Below, piece after piece: positions 34,893 to 43,881 of a DNA stretch of 64,000 nucleotides. This stretch comes from JAADJA01 sp963840975 (GTDB lineage Bacteria > Bacteroidota > Bacteroidia > Bacteroidales > JAADJA01), in assembly GCA_963840975.1 (NCBI GenBank), contig CAWJBC010000016.1, positions 62,001-126,000 of the forward strand, read 5' to 3'. The position numbers and the translations under genes are program-made. The first letter of the stretch is position 1. Every line of letters begins with the position of its first letter. The notes beneath the pieces were generated by a model. It did not search any database and was not told the DNA's origin. It saw only the letters and a list, made by a program, of their open reading frames with translations.

Positions 34893-36737
34893 CTATTTGG
34901 TTGCGTTTTCCAACCGTTTCATTATTGAGAAAATAAATATTGCTGCCAATATACAGCAAATGATAAATATTCCCCACAACATGTATAATTCAATTTTGCC
35001 CCACATTAAACTACCAACAAACAAGAATTTATTGCCAATTGCGGTAGCCAGCAACCAACCACCCTGCATTAAGCCCTGGAATCGGGCTGGTGCCACTTTT
35101 GCTACGAACGACAAACCAATCGGACTGAGGAACAGTTCCGCAATGGTTAAAATGAGGTAAGAACTCATCAACCAGTATGGCGAAACCCTGTCAATTTCAG
35201 CAACAGCAACACCTGCCATATCTTTAGGTGATACCAAACCCAAAGAAGCGACCAATACCAAAACAAAGCCGAAAGAAGCAATAATCATCCCTATGCCAAT
35301 TTTACGGGGTGATGAGGGTTCCTGTCCTCGTTTACCCAGCCAGGCAAAAATTCCCATCACCAATGGAGTTAGCGCTACAATAAACAATGGATTGAATGAT
35401 TGAAAAACTTCGGGTGAAATAAGGTTCTGTGCCTGGTTGTTTGAAGCAAAGTAATAACAGAGGAATCCGAATACCAAAAATCCTGCAGCTCCAATAAGCC
35501 GGGTTGTTAGTTTTTTGGTAAAGAAAGCCAATGCACATCCGGCAATAGCTCCGATAACAGATAATATTGACCAGATGTTGAAGAACAGGTTAGTGAATGG
35601 ACCGACATATTGTGCAGTATAATCGCGGGCATACATTGTTAAGGTTAAACCGTTTTGATGGAACGACATCCAGAAGAAAATAACGACAATGAATACCAGG
35701 GATAGAGCCACCACCCGGGGTTTTTCATCCTTGTTTGATATTTGGAATATGAGGGTAACAAATCCTACGAATAAACCAACAGCCAGACCTAATTTATAAT
35801 CTATGTCTTTGATGTCGGTATAACCGTCGGCAATGTGAAACAACAAAGCAACCACCACTGTTAATCCCAGCGAGATGATAATGTATTTCAGGTTACTTGC
35901 CAAATCTATAGAAGGTTTTGGGGCTGCTGATACATTATTCTTTTTTTCTGCCAGTGCAAGTTTGTGTTTTGAAGGTAAAAGTTTATTAAAACTGACATAA
36001 ACCAATAATGATATAATCATTGCGCCGGCAGCAATGGCAAAAGCATAGTTGAATCCTGCTGAGAAAACACCGATGTAGTCGTTTGCAAAAGCAGTGAGGT
36101 CTGCAGCCGATTTTCCGCCTCCATTCATTATTGCCTCGTTTGCAAGGGTCTGAAACTGATCAACGTCTTTTAGTGTTCCGTTCAAATATTGATGACTAAG
36201 CAAAGGAAGGTTGGCATTTTCGTAATACCCGTTATATTTTAACCAAAATTCTTTAATTCCTTTTGCAACAAAAGGAGCAAAGAAAGCCCCGATGTTAATA
36301 CCCATGTAAAAGATCATAAAGGCGCTGTCACGAAACTTCTTGTACTTTTCATCATCATACATTTGCCCCACCACGGCTTGCAGGTTCCCTTTGAATAATC
36401 CGTTTCCTAATGCTATGATCAACAATGCAGCTACGGAAATCCATAGTTCAAGGCCGGGAATGGCAATAATTAAATAACCCGAGAACATTATGACCTGTCC
36501 AATTAAAATTACCGTCTTATACTTTTTCGTCCAGTCGGCAAGCATACCACCAACCAGCGCCAGGGCATAAATTGCAAAATAGAACCATGAATAAATACTT
36601 CCTGCTGAATCGGCATCAAGTCCATATCTTGCTTGAAGAAACATAACAAGGATAGCCATCATGGTATAAAAACCAAAGCGTTCCCCCATATTGGTAAAAA
36701 ACGCTACCAGCAGCCCTTTTGGGTGATCTTTTAACAT
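34893..36737 (-). CDS. Proton-dependent oligopeptide transporter (POT family)
   Basis: A 614-residue MFS-type transporter with about 14 hydrophobic segments. The opening HPKGLLVAFFTNMGERFGFY contains the ExxERFxYY-type proton-coupling motif (here GERFGFY), and GNGLFKGNLQAVVGQMY (about 112-128) is the family's FIxTGxxK-equivalent region. Bacterial members import di- and tripeptides with protons. The loop with DAEAIMNGG and the segment about 270-280 are longer than in the smaller POT proteins, as is common in Bacteroidota. Single gene with its own terminator. Confidence 0.92.
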   Translation of the reverse strand: MLKDHPKGLLVAFFTNMGERFGFYTMMAILVMFLQARYGLDADSAGSIYSWFYFAIYALALVGGMLADWTKKYKTVILIGQVIMFSGYLIIAIPGLELWISVAALLIIALGNGLFKGNLQAVVGQMYDDEKYKKFRDSAFMIFYMGINIGAFFAPFVAKGIKEFWLKYNGYYENANLPLLSHQYLNGTLKDVDQFQTLANEAIMNGGGKSAADLTAFANDYIGVFSAGFNYAFAIAAGAMIISLLVYVSFNKLLPSKHKLALAEKKNNVSAAPKPSIDLASNLKYIIISLGLTVVVALLFHIADGYTDIKDIDYKLGLAVGLFVGFVTLIFQISNKDEKPRVVALSLVFIVVIFFWMSFHQNGLTLTMYARDYTAQYVGPFTNLFFNIWSILSVIGAIAGCALAFFTKKLTTRLIGAAGFLVFGFLCYYFASNNQAQNLISPEVFQSFNPLFIVALTPLVMGIFAWLGKRGQEPSSPRKIGIGMIIASFGFVLVLVASLGLVSPKDMAGVAVAEIDRVSPYWLMSSYLILTIAELFLSPIGLSFVAKVAPARFQGLMQGGWLLATAIGNKFLFVGSLMWGKIELYMLWGIFIICCILAAIFIFSIMKRLENATK

Positions 36738-36926
36738 AGGATTAATTATTAAGTTATTATTAAATAAATTTATCTCCCGAAAAATTTAGAGAGGACAAAA
36801 ATAATTAAAAATAGAAATTTTGCAACTTTTGTTTATATGCTCAATTTCAACGTGGTAAATTAGTCAGGTATAAACATTTTTGAAATGTTTTGTAATATTA
36901 CCATAAAATGATCGTCTTGAAAACAC

Positions 36927-37442
36927 ATGACAGTTGAAACGTTTAAAATAGAAGTTTTACCGGTTAAGCATAAATTGTACAGATTAGCGAAACGGTTGCT
37001 TAACAATATACCGGAAGCTGAAGACGCTGTTCAGGAAACGTTTCTCCGGCTATGGTCGAAAAAAGACGATCTGAAAAAATATAGGAGTATTGAAGCTTTT
37101 GCGATGACAATAACAAAAAATATTTGTCTCGACAGAATGAAATCAAAAAGTTATAAAACGGACGAACTGAATGAAAAACATGAAAAAACGGGGGAATCAA
37201 ATCCATATACAAGGTTGGAATTAGCCGATTCGTATGAAAAAATCCAACTGATCATACAGTCATTACCCGAACAGCAGCGAATGATCATTCATTTAAGAGA
37301 CATTGAGGAGTACGACCTGGATGAAATTGTGGAAATTATGGAATTGAACATGAATACTGTCAGGGTTAACCTTTCGAGAGCACGCAGAAAAGTAAGAGAA
37401 ATGCTTACAAAAACTTACAATTATGAATTTGCAAAAAATTGA
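36927..37442 (+). CDS. ECF-type RNA polymerase sigma factor
   Basis: A 171-residue sigma-70 family protein of the extracytoplasmic-function type. Region 2 is at about 14-80 (AKRLLNNIPEAEDAVQETFL RLW reading as region 2.2-2.4, and TITKNICLDRMKSK), region 4 at about 105-165 (LPEQQRMIIHLRDIEEYDLD, ELNMNTVRVNLSRARRKVRE). It would direct RNA polymerase to a few promoters in response to an envelope signal. It overlaps the following membrane protein gene by 20 bases, and four more genes follow in the same direction. Confidence 0.93.
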   Translation: MTVETFKIEVLPVKHKLYRLAKRLLNNIPEAEDAVQETFLRLWSKKDDLKKYRSIEAFAMTITKNICLDRMKSKSYKTDELNEKHEKTGESNPYTRLELADSYEKIQLIIQSLPEQQRMIIHLRDIEEYDLDEIVEIMELNMNTVRVNLSRARRKVREMLTKTYNYEFAKN

Positions 37443-37989
37443 ACAACTGATCGAAAAATATGAAAGGGGCGAAACTTCTGCCGATGAAGAAAAGCAAATG
37501 ATGGCTTATTTTCTGAGAGAGGACGTTCTTCCGCACCTGAAAAATTTCCAGTCGCTTTTTACCTTTTATCATCATTCAAAAAGCGAGGAATTGCAGAATG
37601 GTGATTTTGACAAAATGGTGCTCACAGCTTTAGAGGATAAAAAAGTTATCCCAATGATTACGGGCAACAGTAACAGACTGTATTTCATCTCCACCATTGC
37701 TGCTGGAATTATAATTTTGTTCGGGCTGTATTTTCGTTATGGAGCAACAGGTTCATCAATGAAAGACACCTATCATGATCCTGTTCTTGCTTATGCCGAA
37801 ACCAAAAAAGTATTAATGAAAATATCGGTCAATATGAACTCCGGTGTTGATGAAATGAAAAGCTTTAAAGAGTTCAATGAAGGATTAAAAACGCTGGATA
37901 ATGTCAGTGCATTTCAAACCGGATTGAATCATCTTGAAAAAGTATCAATTTTAGAAAAGACAAAAGAAATAATAACAACTAAAAAATAA
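37423..37989 (+). CDS. Single-pass membrane protein, candidate anti-sigma factor
   Basis: A 188-residue protein whose start codon lies within the sigma gene (20-base overlap), so both are co-translated. The N-terminal cytoplasmic part is helical and acidic (QLIEKYERGETSADEEKQMMAYFL), a single transmembrane segment lies at about 87-105 (LYFISTIAAGIIILFGLYF), and the C-terminal part (about 106-188) would face the periplasm. The arrangement matches anti-sigma factors paired with ECF sigma factors; no zinc-binding His-x3-Cys-x2-Cys motif is visible, so this is inferred from context. Confidence 0.75.
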   Translation: MNLQKIEQLIEKYERGETSADEEKQMMAYFLREDVLPHLKNFQSLFTFYHHSKSEELQNGDFDKMVLTALEDKKVIPMITGNSNRLYFISTIAAGIIILFGLYFRYGATGSSMKDTYHDPVLAYAETKKVLMKISVNMNSGVDEMKSFKEFNEGLKTLDNVSAFQTGLNHLEKVSILEKTKEIITTKK

Positions 37990-37994
37990 TTAAA

Positions 37995-38528
37995 ATGAAA
38001 AAGCAAAATTTAAAAATCGCAATGTTAATGGTAGCCTTGCTGCCTGTAATGGTAATAGCGCAAAGTCCCGCCGATGCCTTGTTCGACAAGTATTCGCAGA
38101 AGGACGGCTTTACCTCTGTTTATATCACCCAGCAAATGTTCAGCTTATTTGCTGATATGGATACCGAGGACGATGAAGAGGGTTTTATTGATCTGGTCAA
38201 GAACCTCACCTGCATCAAAATCATTACGGTGGACGATACAACCGGCGCATTGAATAAAAAAGTCAACTTTTATGATGAGATCATGAAAAGTTCTTCAAAG
38301 CAAAAGTATGAAGAGCTGATGGTTGTGAAAAAAAACAATCAGGACATCAAATTCCTGATCCGTAAGGATGGCAAAATAATTAACGAACTGTTAATGGTTG
38401 TTGGTGGGAGCGAGGAGAATGTCCTTATCAGCATACAGGGGAATATTGATCTGAAAACCATTTCGAAGCTTTCGAAGGCTATGAAAATTGAAGGAATGGA
38501 AAACCTTGAAGAAATTGAAAAGAAGTAA
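37995..38528 (+). CDS. DUF4252 protein, paralogue 1
   Basis: A 177-residue protein with signal peptide (about 1-22, ends IAQ) and a DUF4252-like domain: FDKYSQKDGFTSVYITQQMF, then LTCIKIITVDD and a C-terminal NIDLKTISKLSKAMKIEGME. Six bases after the membrane protein gene. Function unknown in the family. It resembles the next two products in length and layout, so this is a tandem set. Confidence 0.85.
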   Translation: MKKQNLKIAMLMVALLPVMVIAQSPADALFDKYSQKDGFTSVYITQQMFSLFADMDTEDDEEGFIDLVKNLTCIKIITVDDTTGALNKKVNFYDEIMKSSSKQKYEELMVVKKNNQDIKFLIRKDGKIINELLMVVGGSEENVLISIQGNIDLKTISKLSKAMKIEGMENLEEIEKK

Positions 38529-38588
38529 ACATTATTTCACTTTTTTTCTCCTAAATTGTTGAATTAATAACATTAAAAATAATAAATC

Positions 38589-39125
38589 ATGAAAAATACA
38601 ATTTTGAGATTTGCAATCACGATCATACTGGTTGCACCTTTATTAACAACTGCGCAAAATAGTGCAGTTGACAATTTTTTCAATCGCTATTCCGACCAGG
38701 ACGGCTATACATCTGTTGAAGTCACGAAAGGGTTGTTTGAATTATTTGCCGAAATTGATGCAGATGATCCTGAATTTGAGGATTTTCAAAAAGCAGTCAG
38801 CGGACTTGAATCTCTAAAACTGTTAGTTTGCTCTTTAGAAAAAGGGGGAGAGGAAAACAAAGACAAATTTTATAAGGACATCCTGAATTCGATTCCTTTC
38901 AAAGAATACAAAGAATTGATGGTGATCAGGGGCAGCGATGCCAATGTTAATTTCTATGCCAAGAACAACCAGCAGATCATTACCGAAATGGTAATGGTGG
39001 TGGATGGTAAAGACGAGGCGGTATTACTTAGTATGACAGGGAATATTGACTTAAACTATGTTGCAAAACTTGGGAAAGCAATGGACCTCGAAGGTATGAA
39101 TTACCTTCAAAAAATGAAAAAATAA
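38589..39125 (+). CDS. DUF4252 protein, paralogue 2
   Basis: A 178-residue secreted protein, signal about 1-21 (ends TAQ). Shared landmarks with the neighbouring paralogues: FFNRYSDQDGYTSVEVTKGL, FAEIDADDPEFEDFQKAV and TGNIDLNYVAKLGKAMDLEG. It is separated from paralogue 1 by 60 bases. The products may act together as the target of the sigma factor, as sensors, or as partners (inference). Confidence 0.85.
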   Translation: MKNTILRFAITIILVAPLLTTAQNSAVDNFFNRYSDQDGYTSVEVTKGLFELFAEIDADDPEFEDFQKAVSGLESLKLLVCSLEKGGEENKDKFYKDILNSIPFKEYKELMVIRGSDANVNFYAKNNQQIITEMVMVVDGKDEAVLLSMTGNIDLNYVAKLGKAMDLEGMNYLQKMKK

Positions 39126-39149
39126 CACTCATTTTAAATACTGACGGAT

Positions 39150-39665
39150 ATGAAAACCATAAATAAAATAATTTTAATCCTGATTAGCGGACTTGTCACG
39201 ATTAACTTGTCAGCACAAACTAATCCGCTGGACGACATGATAAAAATGTATGCCGATCAGCCCGGATTCTATTTCATGGAAATGAAAACCAATATGCTCA
39301 GTTCATTCAGTAAAGACGAAGCAGCGCCTTCAACCGGAAAGATTATTTCAATAAAGATGCTTACTTTCAAAGATGAAGGTTTACCTCAGTACAATGCTGA
39401 AAAAATTTATGAACAGTTTAATTCAAACATAAAGTCCGATGCTTATCGGGGGCTTGTTACAATTAAAAGCAGCGGAGATAAAGTGGACATGATGGTGAAA
39501 AAGGAGGGAGAACAACTTTCAGAAATAATCGTGATTATACGCGAAAGGGACGAAGCAACTTTCATAGCTGCATCAGGAAGTTTCGACTTAAAGGACATAG
39601 CGAAATTCAGCGAATTAAAAAGTTGCAATGGTCTCGAAACACTTCAAAAATTATGTGAAGAATAG
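39150..39665 (+). CDS. DUF4252 protein, paralogue 3 (more diverged)
   Basis: A 171-residue secreted protein, signal about 1-22 (ends SAQ). MIKMYADQPGFYFMEMKTN, KMLTFKDEGLPQYN and ASGSFDLKDIAKFSELKSCN match the plan of the first two, but with lower similarity and without the acidic ...DADD-type segment. It is followed by an intrinsic terminator, which closes the sigma operon. Confidence 0.8.
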   Translation: MKTINKIILILISGLVTINLSAQTNPLDDMIKMYADQPGFYFMEMKTNMLSSFSKDEAAPSTGKIISIKMLTFKDEGLPQYNAEKIYEQFNSNIKSDAYRGLVTIKSSGDKVDMMVKKEGEQLSEIIVIIRERDEATFIAASGSFDLKDIAKFSELKSCNGLETLQKLCEE

Positions 39666-39702
39666 TATTCGTGATATCATTGGATTTCAATATAAAAATT
39701 TA

Positions 39703-39742
39703 AAAAGTCCCGCAGAGAAAGTTGATTCCTGCGGGTCTTTTT
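39703..39742 (+). terminator. Intrinsic terminator of the sigma/DUF4252 operon
   Basis: AGTCCCGCAG pairs with CTGCGGGTCT with T-runs at both ends, 38 bases past the third paralogue. Confidence 0.8.
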
Positions 39743-39774
39743 ATTTCATACTTTTGGAACGCTGATGATCGGAT

Positions 39775-41040
39775 ATGGAAAAAGGAACAAAGAACTTTAC
39801 AAAAGACCGTCAATATTATAAGTTTTGCCTCTATGGCTTCCTCAAAAACCTTGAATTCTTCGAGGCTTTTCAAATTCTATTCCTTCTCGAAAACGGACTC
39901 ACATTTTTACAGATAGGCATTTTATACAGCATTCGCGAAATTTCCCGGAATATTTTTGAAATTCCTGCCGGGATATTATCCGATTCACTTGGAAGAAGAA
40001 AAACCCTCATTTTCTCTTTCGTTTTTTATATCATCAGTTTCCTGGTCTTTTACGTTTCACATATCTATCAGGCGTTTGTAGTTGCTATGATTGTTTATTC
40101 GCTGGGTGATGCTTTCAGAACAGGAACCCACAAAGCAATGATATTTGATTATCTGAAGATAAAGGGCTGGATCAATCAAAAGGTATATTATTACGGACAT
40201 ACCCGGTCGTGGTCGCAGTTGGGTTCGGCATTATCGGCTGTTATTGCGGCTTTACTGATTTTTCAATCGGGAGGATTTCGTGTCATTTACCTTTATTCGG
40301 TTATACCTTTTTTTCTTGATCTTTTACTGATCGCTTCTTATCCCAAAGCGCTGGATGGTGAGGTTGCCATTTTTGATAAAAGCAGGATTTATGAAAATTT
40401 CAGAAGGGTTTTTCATGATTTTTTATTTGCAATTTTGAACTGGAAAGTTCTGAAGGCATTGATAAACCTTTCGTCGCATACCGGATACTACAGCGCTATG
40501 AAAGATTACCTGCAACCGGTATTACAAACCCTGGCGCTTTCGTTGCCACTTTTGCTTACCTATGACGAAAGTCAGAGAACTTCTCTGATTGTCGGAGGGG
40601 TTTATTTCATCGTTTTTCTGCTTACATCTTTTTCAGCCCGTAATTCCGGAAATTTTTCAAGCCGGTTTAAAAACCTTGTGTTCCCGCTTAATCTGACATT
40701 GATTATTGGTCTCTTGTTGGGAGTTTTGAGCGGATTGTCGTATTTACAGGGATGGCTGATATTAGCAGTAATTTTTTATGTCGGAATTTATGTTTTGGAA
40801 AACCTGAGAAAACCAATAGGAATTGCCTATGTTACTGAGAATATAGATCATCACATCCTTGCTACGGTTTTGTCAGCCGAATCGCAGGTTCATGCACTTA
40901 TTGCTGCGGTAAGTGCACCATTAATAGGGTTTCTTGCTGACAGATTCGGATTGGGAGTTGCTATTACCGGTGTTTCAGTGCTAATGATTTTGTTTAGCCC
41001 AATATATTTTGTAAGAACCAAAGGAAAAGAGGTACAATAA
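39775..41040 (+). CDS. MFS transporter
   Basis: A 421-residue protein with about 12 hydrophobic segments. IPAGILSDSLGRRKTLIFSF (about 62-81) is the cytoplasmic MFS motif A between helices 2 and 3, and QLGSALSAVIAALLIFQSGG follows. The N-terminal half is well conserved; the substrate is not predictable. The stop codon is three bases from the stop of the convergent permease gene, with no terminator between. Confidence 0.85.
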   Translation: MEKGTKNFTKDRQYYKFCLYGFLKNLEFFEAFQILFLLENGLTFLQIGILYSIREISRNIFEIPAGILSDSLGRRKTLIFSFVFYIISFLVFYVSHIYQAFVVAMIVYSLGDAFRTGTHKAMIFDYLKIKGWINQKVYYYGHTRSWSQLGSALSAVIAALLIFQSGGFRVIYLYSVIPFFLDLLLIASYPKALDGEVAIFDKSRIYENFRRVFHDFLFAILNWKVLKALINLSSHTGYYSAMKDYLQPVLQTLALSLPLLLTYDESQRTSLIVGGVYFIVFLLTSFSARNSGNFSSRFKNLVFPLNLTLIIGLLLGVLSGLSYLQGWLILAVIFYVGIYVLENLRKPIGIAYVTENIDHHILATVLSAESQVHALIAAVSAPLIGFLADRFGLGVAITGVSVLMILFSPIYFVRTKGKEVQ

Positions 41041-41043
41041 AGT

Positions 41044-42285
41044 TCATTCGTACCTGAGTGATTCGATGGGATCAAGGCGGGCAGCTTTGGTGGCAGGGAT
41101 GTATCCTGAAACAATAGAAACGATAAAACACAATACCACACCCACAACTATCCAAATCCAGGGAACGATGAAACTGCTGCCGATAATCATTGAAAGTATG
41201 TTTCCGATACCGATTCCGAAAATAATCCCCAGGATTCCGCCAATCTGTGCTATTACTATGGCTTCAGCCAAAAATTGATTTTTAATGGTTCGCCTGGTTG
41301 CTCCGGTGGCTTTGCGGATTCCGATTTCCTTTGTCCGCTCAGTTACGGAAACCAGCATAATATTCATCAATCCAATGGCGGCGCCCATCAGGGTTATAGC
41401 CCCGATAAAAATAGCGGCATAGCGGATGTATTTCAGGTTTTCGAGAAACATGGTAACCAATTTGTCGCTTTTGGTGATTTCAAAATCATTATCTTCACCC
41501 AGGGGTGTATTCCTGATGTTTCTGAAAGTACCGGTGGCTTCCCCTATTGCAGCATCCATTAATTCGGGTTTGGCTGACATTACATTTATGGTATAAGACC
41601 TGTTTGCCGAAGAAAAGTATTGCCTCACATTGTTCAGGGGTACAAGTACATTTTTATCGCCTGAAAACCCGAAACTGGATCCTTTTTCTTCCAGCACACC
41701 AATAACTCGGTATTTTCCCGGACCAATAGAAATGATCTCTCCGACCGTATTTTTTTTATTCTTAAAAAGTTTTTTCTTCAGTTCGCTTCCGATTATGGCA
41801 ACGTGCGAGCCATGGAATATTTCGTTTTGATTGAAATTCCGACCTTCGGCTAGTTCACTCCCTGATGTGGTCAGGTAATTTTCATCTGTCCCCATCACAG
41901 CAACATTGGGATTGGTTTTTTCCGATTCGTACTTCAATGTGGCTATGTGGGTCGCAAATGCATGAACGGAAGTAGTGGCAGGAAAGTCAAATTCTTCCTT
42001 AAAAGATAACGCCTCATCGTATGAAATAGCCTCGTAAAATCTTGCCCTGTGTACTTCGCTTCCAATCTGGATCTGCATTGACCGGTTCTTTATCGTGAAG
42101 GTGTTTGCACCCATCATGGTGAAATTTTCGGTGAGAAAATATTTTATTGAATCAATGGATGTAAGTATTCCAACCAGTGCCATGATTCCGAAAGCGATGA
42201 TCAAAACGGTCAGAATGGTGCGAACCAGATGTGATTTGATAGATTCCAGCGAAATTTTTAAATTTTCAACCAATAAACTTGTCAT
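41044..42285 (-). CDS. ABC transporter permease, MacB/FtsX type
   Basis: A 413-residue permease starting at ATG 42285 (the longer frame begins with TTG). Transmembrane helix 1 (about 25-45), a periplasmic MacB-PCD region (about 48-250) and three C-terminal helices (about 285-405, FtsX domain). The cytoplasmic signature TERTKEIGIRKATGATRRTI (about 320-339) couples to the ATPase. The partner ATPase and any adaptor are not adjacent. Such proteins move lipoproteins, drugs or peptides or signal cell-wall enzymes; this one cannot be specified. Confidence 0.85.
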   Translation of the reverse strand: MTSLLVENLKISLESIKSHLVRTILTVLIIAFGIMALVGILTSIDSIKYFLTENFTMMGANTFTIKNRSMQIQIGSEVHRARFYEAISYDEALSFKEEFDFPATTSVHAFATHIATLKYESEKTNPNVAVMGTDENYLTTSGSELAEGRNFNQNEIFHGSHVAIIGSELKKKLFKNKKNTVGEIISIGPGKYRVIGVLEEKGSSFGFSGDKNVLVPLNNVRQYFSSANRSYTINVMSAKPELMDAAIGEATGTFRNIRNTPLGEDNDFEITKSDKLVTMFLENLKYIRYAAIFIGAITLMGAAIGLMNIMLVSVTERTKEIGIRKATGATRRTIKNQFLAEAIVIAQIGGILGIIFGIGIGNILSMIIGSSFIVPWIWIVVGVVLCFIVSIVSGYIPATKAARLDPIESLRYE

Positions 42286-42404
42286 GAAACTCAATTTAAT
42301 AATAGCAAAGATAGCTATATTTTAAAGTACAGAATCAATTAAAAATGAACCTGAGTGATTTTCGATTGAATAAAAAATAAGTAAGGGATTAAATTGAAAA
42401 GGTA

Positions 42405-42911
42405 TCAGAACAGAAAGAAAACAGATGAAATAAAGAATGACCATAGAACAACAGAAATACTCATGTATATCAGGGTGTTGCTTCTTCCCGAATAATATTT
42501 TCGGGCAAGGAAAGCGCCCAGAGGTATGGAAAGTAAAACCGGGGTGAGGAAAATGATTCCAAAAAAACCATATTTATTCCTGGCATTGACAATGAACTTG
42601 TTTTTTCTGGTGAATTTCTTTTTTAAAACGGAATTATCCTCATTCAGGATTTTTATTGATCTGTCAATTTTAATACCTGTAAAATAACTATAAACCGTTG
42701 GACAGCATTTGTAGTATATGGAAATGATCCACTTGCTCAAAAAGTAAAAAAAGAGAATGCCAAGTATACCTCCTAACGCAGTAGTGATTGCTGTCTGTAG
42801 ATAATTGAATCCATAGCCGATTGAAATGAGTGGTGCAAATAAAAATTTTATTCCGCTTACAACGAGGACCTGGAGAAGTTTGAAGAATTTTAAGCCGATA
42901 ATAAATGTCAT
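42405..42911 (-). CDS. Small integral membrane protein of unknown function
   Basis: A 168-residue protein with four probable membrane segments (about 8-28, 35-60, 115-135, 145-167), a basic loop (KKKFTRKNKFIVNARNKYGF) and GIIFLTPVLLSIPLGAFLA, a Pro-rich stretch resembling small multidrug-export or SNARE-associated (DedA-like) proteins. The match is weak. Single gene, 120 bases upstream of the permease in the same direction. Confidence 0.65.
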   Translation of the reverse strand: MTFIIGLKFFKLLQVLVVSGIKFLFAPLISIGYGFNYLQTAITTALGGILGILFFYFLSKWIISIYYKCCPTVYSYFTGIKIDRSIKILNEDNSVLKKKFTRKNKFIVNARNKYGFFGIIFLTPVLLSIPLGAFLARKYYSGRSNTLIYMSISVVLWSFFISSVFFLF

Positions 42912-43119
42912 GGTAGTAGTTGCCAGTAAAGTAAGATTGTTTGCTATTTAACGGGATTTCATTGCTAAAGTTTTACGCTAATGAAAATAAATAAACTTAG
43001 ATTTAACCATGTTAAATGATTTTCGCATCAGTATCATTTAATTAACAACGATATGACAAGGTAGAAGGCTAAATGGGTTGCTGATTCAACAATTAATATT
43101 TTTGATAGCCGCCTCAAAT

Positions 43120-43770
43120 CTAACGTTTTTTACCGAAGGCAAGGTCGCCGGCATCGCCCAATCCAGGAACAATATACGCTTTGGCCGTCAACTCATCATC
43201 AATGGCGCCTAACCACAGGGTTACATCTTTGTCGGGCAGACTTTTTTTAATTAGTTCCACTCCTTCGGCGCTGGCTATGATGATAACTATATGGAAATGC
43301 TTGGGTTTGCCCAAAGCGATCAGTTCTTTATACACAGAAACGATGGAAGCTCCGGTTGCCATCATGGGATCAGCTAAAATAAGAGTCTTACCCTCAAGTT
43401 CAGGAGAAGATACATATTCTACCTTGATAACGAACTTTTCGTTTTTTTCCACTTTGCGATAAGCCGAAATAAATGCACTTTGCGATTTATCAAAAATATT
43501 GAGGAAGCCCTGATGCATCGGCAAACCTGCCCGTAACACCGGAATAATAACCGGATATTCTGTTAATACAGGCACTTCAGCACTTCCGAGTGGTGTTATC
43601 ACTTCTGCTATTTCAAATGCAAGCGTTTTACTGATCTCATAAGCAAAAATTGCGCTAATTCTCTCAATATTAAACCTGAACCGAAGGCTGTCATTTTGAA
43701 TTACACTATCTCTGATTTCAGCGATGTATTGGTTTAAAATGGAGTTGTCCAGTCCTAAATTTTTTATCAT
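43120..43770 (-). CDS. upp: Uracil phosphoribosyltransferase
   Basis: A 216-residue enzyme making UMP from uracil and PRPP in pyrimidine salvage. The PRPP-binding loop ILADPMMATGASI is at 131-143, and VPVLTEYPVIIPVLRAGLP (65-84 region) and the C-terminal AYIVPGLGDAGDLAFG are characteristic. Its own promoter is at 43814-43845. It stands alone in an AT-rich region. Confidence 0.95.
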   Translation of the reverse strand: MIKNLGLDNSILNQYIAEIRDSVIQNDSLRFRFNIERISAIFAYEISKTLAFEIAEVITPLGSAEVPVLTEYPVIIPVLRAGLPMHQGFLNIFDKSQSAFISAYRKVEKNEKFVIKVEYVSSPELEGKTLILADPMMATGASIVSVYKELIALGKPKHFHIVIIIASAEGVELIKKSLPDKDVTLWLGAIDDELTAKAYIVPGLGDAGDLAFGKKR

Positions 43771-43813
43771 GGCGGTGATGGAATTATCAATTAACCCGAA
43801 ATTATTTTCGTGA

Positions 43814-43845
43814 CAAATCTACGTAAATTTTATATCCTTCACAAT
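43814..43845 (-). promoter_or_regulatory. Promoter of upp
   Basis: On the minus strand TAGATTTG (43814-43821) fits TAnnTTTG with ATTG exactly 20 bases upstream (43842-43845). The leader would be about 37 bases. Confidence 0.6.
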
Positions 43846-43881
43846 ATAAAAGTTAAACATATCTAATTAGCCGGAAAGTAT

